Position numbers and translations under genes: made by a program. Positions 37,919 to 38,235 of a stretch of DNA of 38,235 nucleotides are shown in pieces. Numbering within the stretch: position 1 is the first letter of the stretch; each line of letters opens with the position of its first letter. Below the pieces are notes generated by a model, which had not been told where the DNA came from, ran no database searches, and saw only the letters and a program-made list of their open reading frames with translations. Source of the DNA: Deinococcus arcticus (GTDB taxonomy: Bacteria; Deinococcota; Deinococci; Deinococcales; Deinococcaceae); NCBI RefSeq assembly GCF_003028415.1, contig NZ_PYSV01000024.1:1-38235 (forward strand). The letters run 5' to 3'.

Positions 37919-38235
37919 CAGTGTGCGTCTCCCGATGTCCTGGCCAAACTGACCCGCTGCTTCACCGCGCACTTCCCCGAGTTCCGCAAGAACCAGGTGG
38001 AGCTGCTGTCGCTGATGGTGCTCGCGCTGCTTCAGGCCAAAGATGTTCGGCACGCTGCACTCGCGGCGCGCTTCTCTGGACGCGCGCAGACCAACTCGGT
38101 GATTCGCCGCGTAGATCGTTTTTTTGATCGCCATCCACTGTGTCCCGCCGATGTAGCTCGTGTCGTCTTGGCGCTGCTCCCACAGACGCGGCCTCGCGAG
38201 TTCATCATTGACCGTACGAACTGGAGATACGGTCA
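37919..38235 (+). CDS. IS4-family transposase, N-terminal part (cut by window edge)
   Basis: About 105 codons reading SPDVLAKLTRCFTAHFPEFR, then QVELLSLMVLALLQAKDVRH, RRVDRFFDRHPL and REFIIDRTNWRYG at the window end. The last motif is the first catalytic Asp region (ExxIDRTNW-type) of IS4 transposases common in Deinococcus. The start codon is unclear because no ATG or GTG lies in this frame before residue 5; a front-end change or an unusual start is possible. The rest is outside the window. Confidence 0.7.

Noticed and set aside
1..38235. tRNA, rRNA or known riboswitch
   Set aside because: I saw no cloverleaf with CCA-type end, no rRNA signature and no recognisable riboswitch core on either strand; weak structured RNAs could be missed by eye.

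Overview
The window looks like part of a Deinococcus plasmid, megaplasmid or accessory chromosome. This rests on the high GC content, on the many start codons sitting 3-10 bases behind a TANNNT-type -10 box with no room for a Shine-Dalgarno site (typical of leaderless Deinococcus genes), and on insertion-sequence relics of IS5, IS630, IS982 and IS4 type like those common in that genus. No rRNA, tRNA, CRISPR array or housekeeping operon is visible. Genus and replicon type are inferences.

Layout. 1-7.1 kb: end of an IS5-type element, an EcsC-like protein, a membrane protein, a secreted protein with a subtilisin-type lipoprotein protease, a protein with a glyoxalase-related (PF20066-like) N-terminus, and a secreted protein. 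7.5-15.2 kb: a tyrosine recombinase-like protein that has lost most catalytic residues, then a chain of small uncharacterised genes. Three similar CACCC/GGGTG stem-loops lie upstream of genes in this block, which also holds a membrane-protein pair, a secreted protein and a lone PilT-N-like domain. 15.6-21.4 kb: a coupled leader peptide, unknown protein and UvrD-type helicase operon, a GAD-like/DUF1851 protein, a membrane protein and a second, frameshifted glyoxalase-related protein. 21.4-22.4 kb and 34.6-35.6 kb: two paralogous, catalytically complete tyrosine recombinases pointing outward, with related promoter DNA in inverted orientation.

The 12 kb between the recombinases is heavily rearranged. 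It holds an Mrr-like membrane nuclease, a decayed gene rich in perfect hairpins, a dead IS630 transposase, two inverted partial copies of a SpoIIIAA/R3H-type ATPase gene, and about 1.7 kb of strongly C-skewed apparently non-coding DNA beside a KfrA-like DNA-binding coiled-coil gene. It also has a 146-bp repeat cluster and a cassette-like array of small unknown genes (29.4-32.7 kb). Four of these are preceded, 13-16 bases before the start codon, by the same bulged stem-loop (GGGTC-loop-GACCC core). 35.6-38.2 kb: terminators, a lipoprotein with a secretin remnant upstream, small hypothetical genes and the start of an IS4-type transposase.

How the parts may work together. The recombinases share a dyad, CTAA-N6-TTAG, at their promoters, and a third copy lies 18 bp from the breakpoint of the truncated ATPase gene; together with the inverted ATPase copies this suggests recombinase- or repeat-driven rearrangement. 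The hairpin-headed cassette array and the leader-partner-helicase operon are the best candidates for undescribed systems. Several genes show single-base frame breaks at short G or C runs, which could be decay or assembly error.
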